Part shown: positions 19,930 through 30,884 of the stretch, piece after piece | Layout: each line of letters starts with the position of its first letter | How positions within the stretch are numbered: the stretch's first letter is position 1 | Assembly (NCBI GenBank): GCA_900208305.1 | Contig: OAPG01000003.1 | Location: 186,001 to 250,000, forward strand | Reading direction: 5' to 3' | Length of the DNA: 64,000 nucleotides | Origin: Melanopsichium pennsylvanicum | Lineage: Eukaryota; Basidiomycota; Ustilaginomycetes; Ustilaginales | Made by a program: the position numbers and the translations under genes | Notes under the pieces: model-generated | Database searches by the model: none | The model's input: the letters and a program-made list of their open reading frames with translations, nothing else | What the model was told of the DNA's origin: nothing

Positions 19930-20035
19930 GGAATGCCGGATCTCCGGCCGGAATGCCGGACCTTCGGCCACCTTTGCGTCAGAACTGGCCTAATTCAAAT
20001 TATGTATACATGCTCGGAGTGCCGGATCGTCGGCC
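19930..20035. repeat. Three copies of a 20-bp GC-rich hairpin repeat
   Basis: Copies at 19930-19949 and 19950-19969 are directly adjacent; a third is at 20016-20035. The consensus is GGARTGCCGGAnnnTCGGCC or close to it. Each contains a near-palindrome of GCCGGA with TCCGGC or TTCGGC that could form a small hairpin. Copies 2 and 3 are followed by similar sequence (ACCTTTGCGTCAG, AACGTTCCGTCAG), suggesting a longer degenerate unit. Confidence 0.7.
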
Positions 20036-20685
20036 AACGTTCCGTCAGTAGTAAGAACAATCTGTCACTGAGAAGAACGTGCATGCTGAGTCTGTGACTT
20101 TCCGCGCTTCCATCTCGCCTTGATCAAACGTCACATCAAGCCAGAAAAACGTGAGGGGTTCAGTAGTCCTTTCACTAGTAGTTGAAATCCAAGTTCACCG
20201 GCTTCGATCCCAGCCTCTTAGAAACTATTTGTTTTTTTGTTTCCGTGTTATCATTTCCGTATAAGCCTACAGATTAGCCTTTGAATTTTGTGTGAAGTTA
20301 GTTAGGCTTCGGCGCGAAGAAGTGATTGTGATTGAGTTGTGGTGCATGAAGGCATGCATGATAGAATAGAGGTAAGTTAGAGGGGCTGTTCTCGGAGACA
20401 TCGGAGATTGACCGTGAAGCCAAAAATTTGGGATTGAACGAGGACAAAACCCGTCTTTTCCACTGCTGGATTCTCTGGACACTTTGCAAAATCCCGGTGA
20501 CACCAGTCATCGTGGATTCGTTCGCATCTTCATTTCGACACCCTCTGCTGAGTGTCAACCATACACATTCGTATATACATGCCTTGAAATTATGTCTTAT
20601 CATACCTTTTGGCCTTAGCATCCATCCACACTTAGTTCCTAATACCCACGCCAAATACAGGCAACTTCGCATTACTAACGGCCCC

Positions 20686-22320
20686 ATGCCGTCCTCAGCT
20701 TCAAGCATGATCGAGGTCTCAACACCTTCGTCTCCCGGGCGATCCGACCCTCCCGCCCGACTCTACAATGCTGGTGCGGTCGGCAAAATTCGACAGCTGA
20801 CTGGCATAGCCGCGCTATGCATGGCTATGCTCCTCACTCAGTCTGCGCTTGGTCAGTCCGTCCTTCCTCTCACCTACATAGCATCTACGTTCAACGTGCT
20901 CGACTCTCCCGACGCTTCTGGTCAACAATCTTGGTTCGCCGCCTCTTTTTCCCTCACTGTCGGCACATTTGTGCTCCCCGCCGGGCGCATTGGTGACATT
21001 GTCGGTCATAAGACTATCATTCTCATTGGCTACGGCTTCCTTTCCATCTGGTCTATGGTGGCAGGATTATCGCATTACACGGGCTCTTACGTCTTCTTCG
21101 ACATTTGCAGGGCAATGCAAGGCGTTGGATGTGCAGTGCTTCTACCAAACAGTCTGGCCATTCTGGGGAGGCTGTTTGCTCCAGGAACGTATGTGAAACA
21201 TTTGGCTTTCAGCTTTTACGCAGCCACCGCGCCAAATGGTTTCGTGTTTGGTGCTCTGTTCTCGACTCTCATGGCTCGAAATCCGGATGTTGGTTGGTGG
21301 TGGGACTGGTACGTTATGTCGATCACTTGTGCATTGCTCGCAGTTTTATGCGTATGGGCGTTGCCGAGTGAGAACGAGATGAAGGCCGTTACCGCATCGT
21401 GGAATCTCGATTCCAAGCAACAAGACGCGGAACCGGTCATCGACGCCGATGCAGCGTCCTTTATGAATTCCAATGATCCTCTGTGGAAGAGACTCGACCT
21501 TTTTGGCACCGTCACCGGCGTAACAGGATTGGTTCTGTTCAACTTTGTTTTTAATCAAGCATTGGTTGTCGGCTGGTCCACGGTCTACATTTATGTCCTC
21601 CTCATCGTCTCGGTCTTTTTTCTCGCTGTTTTCATCTGGTCGGAAGGCAAGGCTCTCTACCCACTCCTCCCGACATCGGTCTTCCACCTACAGAGCGCTC
21701 TGATTCTGCTTTCTTTGGGCTGTGGCTGGGCGGCGTTTGGCGTCTGGGCTTTCTATACGAGTCTTTTCAACCAGCATATCCGCCACTACTCTCCTATCTT
21801 GGCGGTCGTCACCTTTGTCCCAGCAGGAGCAGCAGGGATTGTCGCCGCTTTTTCCTCGGCCAAAATTATGGGCAAGACAAGTCCGCCGTTTGTCATGCTT
21901 CTTTCGTTGCTCGCTTTCCTTATTGGCAGCTGTCTTGCAGGCAATTCACCGGTCCGTGTGGAATCTTTGCCCTACATCGCATCCTGCATCATGCCTTTCG
22001 GCATGGACATGTCATTTCCAGCAGCAAGCATCATCCTTTCGGACTTTTTGCCAGCACATCAACAGGGTGCAGCTAGCAGTATCGTGAATACGGTCGTAAA
22101 CTATAGCGTTGCCCTAGGATTGGGTTTTGCGGGCGTTGTGGAGTCACATGTCAACGATGGCGGGCGAAACATATTGAAGGGGTACAGGGGAGCGTATTAC
22201 ATGGGCATGGGTTTCGCTGGTCTCGGTGTTGCTACAGCGTTGCTCAATTGGGGTGTGCAAATTCGCAATAGCAACAAAAGTGGCAAGGGGGAGAAAGCGA
22301 AGCAGGAGGAAGGAGTTTGA
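20686..22320 (+). CDS. MFS transporter, DHA2-type drug:H+ antiporter family
   Basis: 544 residues from the ATG at 20686. This start is chosen because the next residues form the usual short polar N-terminus (MPSSASSMIEV) before the first membrane helix; the frame upstream looks untranslated. About 13-14 hydrophobic helices are visible, with the MFS loop motif PAGRIGDIVGHK after helix 2 and RAMQGVGCAVLLPNSLAI (motif C-like) in helices 4-5. The 14-helix layout and GWWWDWYVMS/WSTVYIYV elements fit DHA2 exporters such as aminotriazole-resistance proteins. It probably exports small toxic compounds or metabolites at the plasma membrane. No biosynthetic genes adjoin it, so the substrate is unknown. 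Confidence 0.88.
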   Translation: MPSSASSMIEVSTPSSPGRSDPPARLYNAGAVGKIRQLTGIAALCMAMLLTQSALGQSVLPLTYIASTFNVLDSPDASGQQSWFAASFSLTVGTFVLPAGRIGDIVGHKTIILIGYGFLSIWSMVAGLSHYTGSYVFFDICRAMQGVGCAVLLPNSLAILGRLFAPGTYVKHLAFSFYAATAPNGFVFGALFSTLMARNPDVGWWWDWYVMSITCALLAVLCVWALPSENEMKAVTASWNLDSKQQDAEPVIDADAASFMNSNDPLWKRLDLFGTVTGVTGLVLFNFVFNQALVVGWSTVYIYVLLIVSVFFLAVFIWSEGKALYPLLPTSVFHLQSALILLSLGCGWAAFGVWAFYTSLFNQHIRHYSPILAVVTFVPAGAAGIVAAFSSAKIMGKTSPPFVMLLSLLAFLIGSCLAGNSPVRVESLPYIASCIMPFGMDMSFPAASIILSDFLPAHQQGAASSIVNTVVNYSVALGLGFAGVVESHVNDGGRNILKGYRGAYYMGMGFAGLGVATALLNWGVQIRNSNKSGKGEKAKQEEGV

Positions 22321-24151
22321 TTGGTACTACATTTCAATGTTCGTGGCTTGTTCGACTTGAGCGATAGATAGGTTTGGCATCTCTGTACTATAATGTGCAT
22401 CATTGGCATAAAGGGTCCCATTAATATTTTTTTTTATGTAAAAGTGATTGAGAATGTTTGGCTTGAAGTGCTTATCGTTGGAACACAACTAACTGAATTT
22501 CGATGGGATCGAATGAGTCATGTTTGCAGTGTATTGTTGCTTGCTTGCTTGTCTTGCGTCACGAGAGTCAAAGTGGTTTTTTTTTTTTTTTTTTTTGTTA
22601 GGATCATGTTGAAGAAGGAGATTGGAATTTCGAGGGAATGCGTACACACAAAATTTTGCTACACAATAAAAATTTGGATTGGTATGTGAGGGCTGTATTT
22701 GAGCTTCTTGAATGAAATGTTGCAAGAAGTGGTGCATTAGTGCAAGTGGTCCAACTTTTGTAAATTTTGATGAGAACAATCTTGACGGTAATCTGTGTGG
22801 GTTGAATAACGATCTGTATCTGAGCTCTTGTCGAAAAAGAAAGGGGTTATCAAAGTGAAGAGAGGGAAACGAAATCAATTTCGAATTGACAGCCGAAGAA
22901 GAATGATGGACTTGACTGACAGACGAACGTGCGGATTCAAGTAAGAGTTTTAGGAATTGTTGTTGCTAAGTATTGTATTGCTCGTAGTGTGCTATGTACA
23001 TGAGTATCGGCTTTGCTTGATCTAACGACTTAGCTAGCTGGGAGTCTTAGCTCCGAGCTATCGAATCTCATTGGTCACGTCTAAGAACTATGCATCAGTC
23101 AAGGCCAGTAGCGGTTAGCTCTGTTAGGTCTTGGTCGCGTAAAGTTGGATCTTTATCGCGTCGCTTCAACTGTAAGTGCCGGTAGAACGACACGACCATG
23201 GGATGGGGGGTTTTTGATGCGCTTTTTGACAGCCGCCCAACAACTTGCCGTTTCAGCTGAAAACAAAAATATTATGAAAAGACAAAGAGGCAGAGAAGAG
23301 CTTATTTTCTTTTTAGCTTGGAGAATGTCGAAAAAAGAGTGAAGCAAGAAAAACATTCTCGATTAGCACGGTTCAGAGCATATTCGCCGGGGATTAATGA
23401 TACTGTATGATGTGCATGCTGCAGACTGTCGGACAGAATCTTTCCTGACAAATTCTTACTTAACATTGACAGCGTTGGTAAGTGTACAGCGACGTCCTGC
23501 GGTCAAGTTGTTGCTAAAACAATATGGCTTGACTCGAAGAACGTGCGTGGCACTATGACTCTGCCATAAACATTCCTAAACATCATGCGAGACAACTCAT
23601 CCTATCACCAGAATGAATATAAGAGCTCTCAGCTTGTCTCCATTCTCGAGCCCTGTGTTATTCAATCTCAATCTATCATTCCAAGATGAAATCACCTTCA
23701 GCTTCGAGCCTTGCTTCGAATTCAATAAATACAAAACTTTACATTCGCAACCATATATGACCTGACCAACAACAACCCTTATCGATACGACCTTCATCCC
23801 TCTTTACATATCACTATCGCCATCCTGATTGTTGCCAATGTTTTTAAGCATGGATTTGGTCGGACTTCTGGATTCATCTCACTCCTGGTTCTTCTCCCTC
23901 GCACAACTCACCAGGAACGTGCTAATGGTGGTATCATATGGACTACACTATTACTATTCCAACTTCAACGTTGCTGTACAAGAATTCATTTGCAAATCCA
24001 AAGATCGAAGTATTCTGATTTCTGCCATTCTGGCATTTTGGGCGACAGCACGCAAACTCACTCGATTGCATTGTCGAAAGCTGAGACGAAACAGAGACAA
24101 ACAAATATTCGACACACAATACCAAGACGGACGAAGAAAAGCGCGTAACCA
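22321..24151. other. Gene-free region
   Basis: 1.8 kb between the ends of the MFS gene and the convergent alcohol dehydrogenase gene. It holds a 20-base poly-T run at 22577-22596 and AT-rich segments. Short frames at 23145-23342 and 23829-24212 lack recognisable patterns and start signals. Confidence 0.45.
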
Positions 24152-25270
24152 TTACTTGTCAATGTCGAGCACAATCCTACCTGCGATTTTACCTGAAGTC
24201 ATGTCATCATAGACATTCTGGAGCTGGCTCAGACCCAAAATCTTGAAGTGGGTCCTGACCTTACCCGCCGCGGCAATATCAAGTGCTTCCTGTGCATCCT
24301 GTCTATTACCCACATAGCTGCCAATCACCCTAACGGATCTAAAGACGGTAAAGAAAACGTTGGCCTTGATATCAGTTTTTCCGGGAAGACCGACTGCCAC
24401 GAGCACACCACGAGGTCGAATGTAGTCGAGCGCCTGCTCATACGCAGCCGCACCCGAAGCAGCGACGACGGCGGCATGAGGTCCGAAACCATCGGTTGTT
24501 GCAGCTTTGATGTTATCAACAAGGTTTTGACACGTGTTAAAGTCGATAAATTTTTCCGCGCCGAGGCTCTCGCAGAGCTGTTTCTTGTCAGAGCCAGTGT
24601 CGATGGCAATGACGCGGTATCCGGCTGCGACTGCGTACTGGACAGCCAAGTGTCCGAGACCTCCACCGGCACCAGGGATGGCGACGAATTGGCCAGGGGT
24701 AAGCTGAGCTTCTTTGAGTGCTTTGTAAACGGTGACTCCGGCACAGAGGATGGGAGCGGCCTGATCAAGAGGAAGTGCATCGGGGATGATGCTCAAGTGG
24801 TTTGCATAAGATATTGCGTACTTTTGAAAAGTACCGTCAACGGTGAAGCCGGAGCATTGAGCGTGGGGGCAGTTAGGCTCGGCACCAGTCCTGCAGAAGG
24901 AGCAGTTGAGACAGCTGGTAGCGATCCACTTGATACCGACTCGGTCACCGACCTTGACAAATTGATCAGCACCTTCTCCGAGGGCAACGACGACACCCGC
25001 ACCTTCGTGACCGCCAACGAGAGGAAGCTTGTTGTCCAAGGGCCAGTCACCGAGCATGGCATGCAGGTCAGTGTGGCATACACCACTGTAGATGACACGG
25101 ACGAGGGCTTCACCGCGCCTGAGGTTGGTGTTGATGGGAACATTCTTGATGGAGACGGGACCGCCTTGCTTGTCAAAGATGGCAACGCGATTCTGTCCAT
25201 TGACGTCGAGCTGATGCTCGCGTGGGTCCTGAGCGGAACGAGACGTGTCAAAGGTAGAGGCGGGTGGCAT
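24152..25270 (-). CDS. ADH1: Zinc alcohol dehydrogenase, Adh1 type
   Basis: 372 residues. Catalytic zinc ligands are Cys65 (GVCHTD), His88-Glu89 (GGHEGAG) and Cys176 (PILCAGVTVY). The structural zinc site is Cys120, Cys123, Cys126 and Cys134 (CLNCSFCRTGAEPNC). The NAD-binding loop is GAGGGLG at 200-206, followed by an Asp in 'VIAIDTG', which favours NAD over NADP. No mitochondrial presequence is visible, so a cytosolic enzyme interconverting ethanol and acetaldehyde is expected. Length is slightly above the usual 347-352 because of an N-terminal extension of about 25 residues. No introns are needed. Confidence 0.95.
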   Translation of the reverse strand: MPPASTFDTSRSAQDPREHQLDVNGQNRVAIFDKQGGPVSIKNVPINTNLRRGEALVRVIYSGVCHTDLHAMLGDWPLDNKLPLVGGHEGAGVVVALGEGADQFVKVGDRVGIKWIATSCLNCSFCRTGAEPNCPHAQCSGFTVDGTFQKYAISYANHLSIIPDALPLDQAAPILCAGVTVYKALKEAQLTPGQFVAIPGAGGGLGHLAVQYAVAAGYRVIAIDTGSDKKQLCESLGAEKFIDFNTCQNLVDNIKAATTDGFGPHAAVVAASGAAAYEQALDYIRPRGVLVAVGLPGKTDIKANVFFTVFRSVRVIGSYVGNRQDAQEALDIAAAGKVRTHFKILGLSQLQNVYDDMTSGKIAGRIVLDIDK

Positions 25271-27142
25271 TGCGAGATTGAGTAGGAAAGCGTGACGTGA
25301 AAGCTAGATGAAGTAGCTTAAAAGTGGCTGCTGTTGACGCTTTATCAATCTCAATATAAAATGTTGATGAAGAGATGGTGCGGACAAGATGAGCTCAAGA
25401 TTTGACCACTGTTTGTTTATATGCTTTCTAAACTAAGCTGGGTATTCAAATCGTTCTCTGTTACGACGCTGTAGATTGCGGCTGCGGTGGGTGTTTTGCA
25501 GTAGACCTACGACGCTCTCGGCGTTGTCAAGCAGGTACGTGCCGCTCGGACCAGCTCGATCGCATACTGTATTAGTAGTAAAACAGTCTTGAGCCTCTGT
25601 GGGGATGTGCTGCCATGATTCAGCGAGACACCATCGGCACTGCCCAGAAGAGTGTGACAACATGTGTGGCGTGCGAATCTTGCATTTTGACATCTCGGCA
25701 GACGAGCGGGAAAGGTATTCAGGAAAGGGATTCAATGCTGCTGATTTTGAATGGGCAGCTCTAGCGCTTCCTATGTGAGTATGTGAGAAAGGCGAGGCAA
25801 AAGTTGTTTGACGGTTAATCCGAAGCTTAGATGCTCTGCCATGAAAAGTGTTTGTCAAATAGCAGAAAAGGTGTTGTTGTCCGTGCACACGACACCATAA
25901 AACCTCAGCCAGCTCGTGGACCGAAGTTTCTGCATGGCACTCTGCCGCTCGTATTTTGCTGAATCCGGATTTCTGCGACAGAGATGACTGAGCTTTCCGG
26001 GAAATCGGACTGTCTTGCACATGTGCTTCTTTTTGGACGTATGCATCCGCCTCCCGCACTTCTAAATTAGGTTGATAAATGATATTTAAATTTATTATTA
26101 TTTAGGAAAATCCAATTTCCCCACATCAAAATGATATTGAAAGTTTTGATTTTTTTTTGTCTCTGCTCATCCGGCGGCTCGCTTCCACCCTTTTTTGGTG
26201 TTGTCAAGCGTGAACAAAGTGTCTTGTGACTTTCAGTAATTTCGTCACATGGTTTCCAGCCTTTCTTGAGCTCTGGATGATCTGCTGTAATTGAGGGTTC
26301 AGAGCCGACAACGGTAGATTGCATGCTTCCCCGCATTTTGGGCTTCCAGTCAATCTATTTTTTCGAAAATTCCAGAAAGGCAACCTGTGCCGCAATAGCT
26401 TTAGACGACACCATCCCGAACACTCAGCTCTCAGTTTCTAGTCTCGTTACTTATGCCTTGGACCAGCAAAGCTGCAGCTATAAGAGTGATTGAGCAAGGT
26501 GGCTATCTACCATTCGAGCAGCCATGGTTGTTGCCATGTCGATGTGGTGAAAGAATTACTTTTACCTAAAACGTGCCAGAATTTTAGCTGGCTTACAGCA
26601 AAGTACTGCCTTTAAAACATTGTCAAAAGCTTTCTCCTCGATATTGCCCCAAACGACTGATCAACAGGTTTCTTGTATCCGTCATGACGCATTCGTATCG
26701 AATGATACTGTACTTGTCCTTTTCGCTGCATGTCGACAGGACAAAAATTTGAACAGACTTGGTTACTGTATCGTCGCTTGCCTAATATCAACCCTCTGCA
26801 TAATTTGCTGCTTCTTGGCGCGCCCTTGGTCATTTGTATATATGGTAAATTCACTGTATCCGACAATCTGAATGAGATCGACGTATCACGTACCCAATCG
26901 GCCTCGTAATTGTGAATGATAAGACTTTGTTGTTCAGAACCACAACTTCGGAGAAGCTTCACTTCAGAGAAGCTTCACTTCAGAGAAGGTGTCACCATTC
27001 AACAGGAAAAGTTGTGGCTTGCTTCGAGACTGCGCTGGTTTGCATCACCTCTGTAGACACGCCGCAACGGCAATCCAAAATGGAGCCTCTTGGTCAGTAT
27101 TGAACAGCGTGAAACCTTGGTGAGGGAAAAGAGCAAGTATAC
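25271..27142. other. Gene-free region with a short direct repeat
   Basis: 1.9 kb without a supportable gene. It includes the ADH promoter (left), an open minus-strand frame at 25433-26059 that shows no family pattern, AT-rich patches near 26080-26150, and a direct repeat at 26951-26989. Confidence 0.4.
26951..26989. repeat. 16-bp direct repeat, about 2.4 copies
   Basis: The unit GAGAAGCTTCACTTCA occurs at 26951-26966 and 26967-26982, and a third partial copy (GAGAAGG) follows. Each unit contains GAAGCTTC, which fits the GAAnnTTC core of a heat-shock element, but no gene start lies close downstream. Confidence 0.8.
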
Positions 27143-27919
27143 TTACGCAGCCTTCATGGCGATACCTCCACTTACAATGGCTTCAGTTGCACCAATGACC
27201 TTGGCATAGTCCTCAATGGTGTTGAGCGTTGCATCCGACAGCGCTCTTTTTCCCCACTCGGCTGAATTCAAGCCTGTTGCAGAAGAAGCAGCAGTCTCCA
27301 TCCGTCTCGGTGCTGAAGGGTAAGCATGTGAAACTTCGCTTTCGAGCGGTGGGATTGTGGACGGTAAAGTTTCGATTTCTGTAGGTGTTTGTGCCGCTTG
27401 CCTTGATCTCAAGGCTAAACATACTGCTTGACGAACCTGCTCATCCCCTATCATATACCCCATGGAAATTAATGGGATTACCAACGTAAAAGCGCTCACG
27501 TTAGAACACCTTTCTCTGTCTCTAAATGCTTCACCACGAATTTGATACTCACTAGCTTGCTTTTTGTCGGCATCTCTTTCCTTGGACCTCAAATTCATTG
27601 CTTGATAAATCACCGCCACACCTCCAATACCAACCGCACCCGTGGCAGCGTACGCCCCAGCAACACTCTTCCTTTTCAACCCGGAACCTAAAAAGTCGTT
27701 CTCTCCCAGCTTAAGTTTCTCGGGTGCCTTCTTCAGCGACACCTTTGTGTTGGAAAAGGAACGAGAGAACTTGAATATGGTATCTTTGTTGACCAACTTG
27801 TCCGTCAGATGCTCTTCCGTTGCGATTGCAATGGGTAGGGGTGCTGCTTGGGCTGCCAGCAGCCATGAAGACAGGTGCAAGAGGATATGGAAAAGTGAGC
27901 TTGCACTGGTGAAGCGCAT
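27143..27919 (-). CDS. Secreted or membrane protein of unknown function
   Basis: 258 residues from the ATG at 27919, chosen because it begins a clean signal sequence (MRFTSASSLFHILLHLSSWL, then LAAQAAP). An in-frame ATG 15 codons earlier would put charged residues before it. Two further hydrophobic stretches lie near residues 85-110 (AGAYAATGAVGIGGVAVIYQ) and 145-165 (AFTLVIPLISMGYMIG), so it may be an integral membrane protein. The apparent stop lies inside GCTGC/GTAAGT, a strong donor, and a branch-like TACTGAC with CAAG acceptor follows about 55 bases on. A spliced C-terminus of about 35 extra residues is therefore possible. I do not recognise the family. Confidence 0.6.
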   Translation of the reverse strand: MRFTSASSLFHILLHLSSWLLAAQAAPLPIAIATEEHLTDKLVNKDTIFKFSRSFSNTKVSLKKAPEKLKLGENDFLGSGLKRKSVAGAYAATGAVGIGGVAVIYQAMNLRSKERDADKKQASEYQIRGEAFRDRERCSNVSAFTLVIPLISMGYMIGDEQVRQAVCLALRSRQAAQTPTEIETLPSTIPPLESEVSHAYPSAPRRMETAASSATGLNSAEWGKRALSDATLNTIEDYAKVIGATEAIVSGGIAMKAA

Positions 27920-29534
27920 TTTGAAGAAAAGTAAAGGTCGTGCTCGGATAAGGGTCTTGGGCAAAAAAAAAATGGCAGAGGAAAGAGAAAGCCAAATTCC
28001 TCGCTATTTGGGACGTCAGCACCTTTGTAAGAATGGTGAAAATGGCGACAAAAGGTGTCGATGAGAAAAATGGGCCGGGGCAACGTTGTCAAGAAAAGAA
28101 TGCTCTTTGAAAACCTCGTTATGGCCAAGTTCAAGTTTGCAACCTGGTCGTCACAGAGAAGCAACACTGCGCCTGAACTAAGAAGGTCGAAGATGACGAT
28201 GACTATCGAGAAAATTCCAAGTCCCTTTTCACACAACCCAACGGATGAAGCTCAACGACAAGGCACTGGTGACAAAAACTTTCGATCCAACCGAGTATCC
28301 TCAACCGGCGGCTACTTTAAATGGACAGTGTGCAAGCCCAGTCCGTGCCCCGTTTTCGTCACTGAAAACAGACTAGGCAAGCGGAGCAAGATGCGCCTGT
28401 ATGTCGTGTTGCACGTGCTCGATCTTGCCGTATCGATCCCACCGGTGATGATAAAGGTAAAAGTGTCGCCGATGAGCTGCCGTCTTTAGAGTTGCAAGTT
28501 TCGTATCAATTGAGTTGGTTATGATGAGCTTAATAGTTTGAGCTTGATAGAAGTCGGTCTATGACGGAACAAAATGCAGTGATACAGTATTTGAGATTCG
28601 ATCGATTTAGGTATGGCGATAATGGCAATGATCGAACGACTTTTTTTTTCAAGAATCAAGGTGCTGAGTGAAGAAACGCCAAAGCGGGCCCAAGGTGTCG
28701 CGATGGTTTCGGCAGCAAAGTGTCGGGTTGGGTTCAAGGGATTCGTTCCGTCGTTCCGATCGTGAAAGACGCCAGCGTGCCTAGATCTGATATGATTTCG
28801 AGACGACGTAAAGTTGGCGAAAAGGGATGCACCAATCTATCTTGAGCCGTATGGATGCAAAATTACTTGACTCGCACGAGGTTCAGCCGCGATCTTCTTA
28901 CCATTAACGCCCACCAGGCACGGTAGAGCAGCGCGAAGCTCGGCGTTCGCTTATTTTGGCGTTTCTTGACGTCCTCTATCCACCAACTTTGCTTCTACGC
29001 AGACACGAAGTCTACCTGGACAGCAGAGGGATCAGACGGAGGGATAGCGCCAGACCGGCTCAACGCTTTCTGACATGTATCGATCCTGCTGAACCGAGCG
29101 AGGAGCACGTGCTGTTGTTTCTCCTGCACCTTTTCAACCAAGTAGGGGCGCTAATGGCTGGTCGATCAAACGTGCACAATCTCATTTGTGATGGCTTTCG
29201 AAGTTGGAACAGCGCCGATTCCGAACGCCCGTGTTTGATGCCGATCCATATCAAGTTGGAACGTGCCGTTGCCGGTATGAAGTGCAACTCAAGCCTGCTC
29301 AGAATTCAAATCATCACGATGTAATCACGCAATCCATGGTATTTTCGATCATGTGATTGTGATTGAAGCACAGAGAGAATTGGGAAATGGATATATGTGC
29401 GATGAGAGATGCGAGCATTAAAGTGGGTTGACCATTTTCGAGATCATTCCGTCTGACCCGTCTCGGAGTGTCACACAGAGGCCGAAGCTGGACCGTAAGA
29501 TAGGCACGAGGTGGGTTCAAGGCACGTTGGCATC
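27920..29534. other. Gene-free region
   Basis: 1.6 kb between two minus-strand genes: promoter of the 27919 gene at the left, 3' flank of the thiolase gene at the right. Open frames at 28055-28489 and 28956-29324 (plus) have no recognisable content. Confidence 0.4.
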
Positions 29535-30884
29535 TCAAATGTCAGCAGGAAGGTAATCAGAAAAGTGCTTGCTCTTAACCTTGTTGAAGTCCTCCTCAGT
29601 GATCTTTTCGACGTGATCACCGGCGTTGTAACCGAAACGCTTGGTCGAGTTGGTAGCACCCGCCTTGTAAAAGCTGGGCCTCCTAAGGATCGTGACGACG
29701 CACGAACCACCAAGTCCGATGTTGTGTGTAAGAGCATTTTGTACGTTCTTGACTTGAAGCGCACCTGCATCGCCTCGAAGCTGGTCGACCATGTACTTGA
29801 TCATACCAAGACCGGTGGCACCTAGGGGGTGACCCTTGGATTCGAGACCACCAGACGGGTTGACAACCCAACCCTTTCCGGCATCATTGTAAGTGTTGAG
29901 ATTCTGTTCAACGATCTTATGCGCCTCGCCTTCGGCACAGAGACCGAGTGCTGGGTAGGTGACCAGCTCGTTTGGAGCAAAGCAATCGTGAAGCTCAAGG
30001 ACCTGGACATCTTTGGGACCGATTCCGGCTTGCTTGTAAGCAATCTTGGCAGCGCGACGAGACATGTCGGCACCCGCAAGCTCGATACGAGATCGATCTT
30101 CGTAGAGACGGATGGAGTCGGTGGCAACACCCATGCCAGCGAGTTCAATCGCCCTGTCCTCGAGGCCGTGCTTCTTGACAAAGGCCTCAGAGGCAACGAT
30201 GGCGGCAGCGCCACCGTCTGAAGTGGGGGAGCACATTGGGAGAGTCACCTCACGAGTAATCTTACGTGCTTTGAGGACTTGGTTCTTGTCAGGGGTGGCG
30301 CGGAACTGAGCGTAAGGGTTCTTGGCCGAGTGTCTGTGGTTCTTGGCCGAGATTTCGGCAATGTGATCCCAGGTGGCACCGTACTTTTCGCAATATTCCA
30401 GACCGGCACCACCGAAAATCCGTGCGGCGAAAGGGCCAAAGTCTTCAGTCTCGTACTCTTTGTCGGCCTCGATCTCGAAAACTTGGGACATGGTGCCTTC
30501 CATCGGAGCAGCACGGTCTGTGAAGGCCGAGGATAGGGAGCCAGGAGCCATTTTTTCAAAGCCGACAGCCATAGCGCACTCAGCCTGGCCAGCAAGCACA
30601 GCGTTGGCAGCGAGGTTGAAAGCAGAAGAACCGGTGGAACAGTTGTTGTTAACATTGACGATGGGGATTCCAGTCATGCCGAGCTGGTAGAGGACGCGTT
30701 GACCGCAAGTGGAGTCGCCGTAGACGTAACCGGCGGCGGCATATTCGACATGGTCGTAGGTGATGCCGGCATCAATGAGGGCCTTGACCGCGGCTTCGAG
30801 ACCGAGTATGGGATAGTCGCGGTCAGCGGGCTTGGTGAAAGCGGTCATACCGACACCGACAACGTAAGCTTTTCGTGCGGCCAT
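29535..30884 (-). CDS. SCPx-type 3-ketoacyl-CoA thiolase (SCP2-thiolase without SCP2 domain)
   Basis: 449 residues. The acyl-accepting Cys82 sits in NVNNNCSTGSSAF; the second conserved site is HDCFAPNEL and the third NPSGGLESKGHPLGATG, with its catalytic His. These motifs are those of the SCP2-thiolase branch, not of Erg10 or Pot1-type thiolases. The SCP2 lipid-transfer domain found in animal SCPx is absent, as in many fungal members. The family cleaves branched or bulky 3-oxoacyl-CoA in peroxisomes. The C-terminus (LPADI) is not a PTS1 and I see no PTS2 near the N-terminus, so location is uncertain. No introns are needed. Confidence 0.92.
   Translation of the reverse strand: MAARKAYVVGVGMTAFTKPADRDYPILGLEAAVKALIDAGITYDHVEYAAAGYVYGDSTCGQRVLYQLGMTGIPIVNVNNNCSTGSSAFNLAANAVLAGQAECAMAVGFEKMAPGSLSSAFTDRAAPMEGTMSQVFEIEADKEYETEDFGPFAARIFGGAGLEYCEKYGATWDHIAEISAKNHRHSAKNPYAQFRATPDKNQVLKARKITREVTLPMCSPTSDGGAAAIVASEAFVKKHGLEDRAIELAGMGVATDSIRLYEDRSRIELAGADMSRRAAKIAYKQAGIGPKDVQVLELHDCFAPNELVTYPALGLCAEGEAHKIVEQNLNTYNDAGKGWVVNPSGGLESKGHPLGATGLGMIKYMVDQLRGDAGALQVKNVQNALTHNIGLGGSCVVTILRRPSFYKAGATNSTKRFGYNAGDHVEKITEEDFNKVKSKHFSDYLPADI

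Larger units (their letters stand above)
19137..20685. other. Gene-free region with poly-T tract and CCGGCC hairpin repeats
   Basis: This region separates the starts of the divergently transcribed MCT1 and MFS genes. It holds the MCT1 promoter at the left, a 33-base poly-T run (19775-19807), three related 20-bp hairpin repeats (19930-20035) and the MFS leader at the right. No gene is supported. Confidence 0.5.

Noticed and set aside
20195..20225. Possible tRNA 3' half (GGCTTCGATCCCAGCC)
   Set aside because: The stem pairing fails around the loop and no 5' half is present.
24248..25285. 345-codon plus-strand frame antisense to ADH1
   Set aside because: Long only because of codon bias of the real gene on the other strand.
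25433..26059. 208-codon open frame on the minus strand
   Set aside because: No family pattern, signal peptide, membrane segment or leader-like sequence; composition looks like random open frame in a gap.
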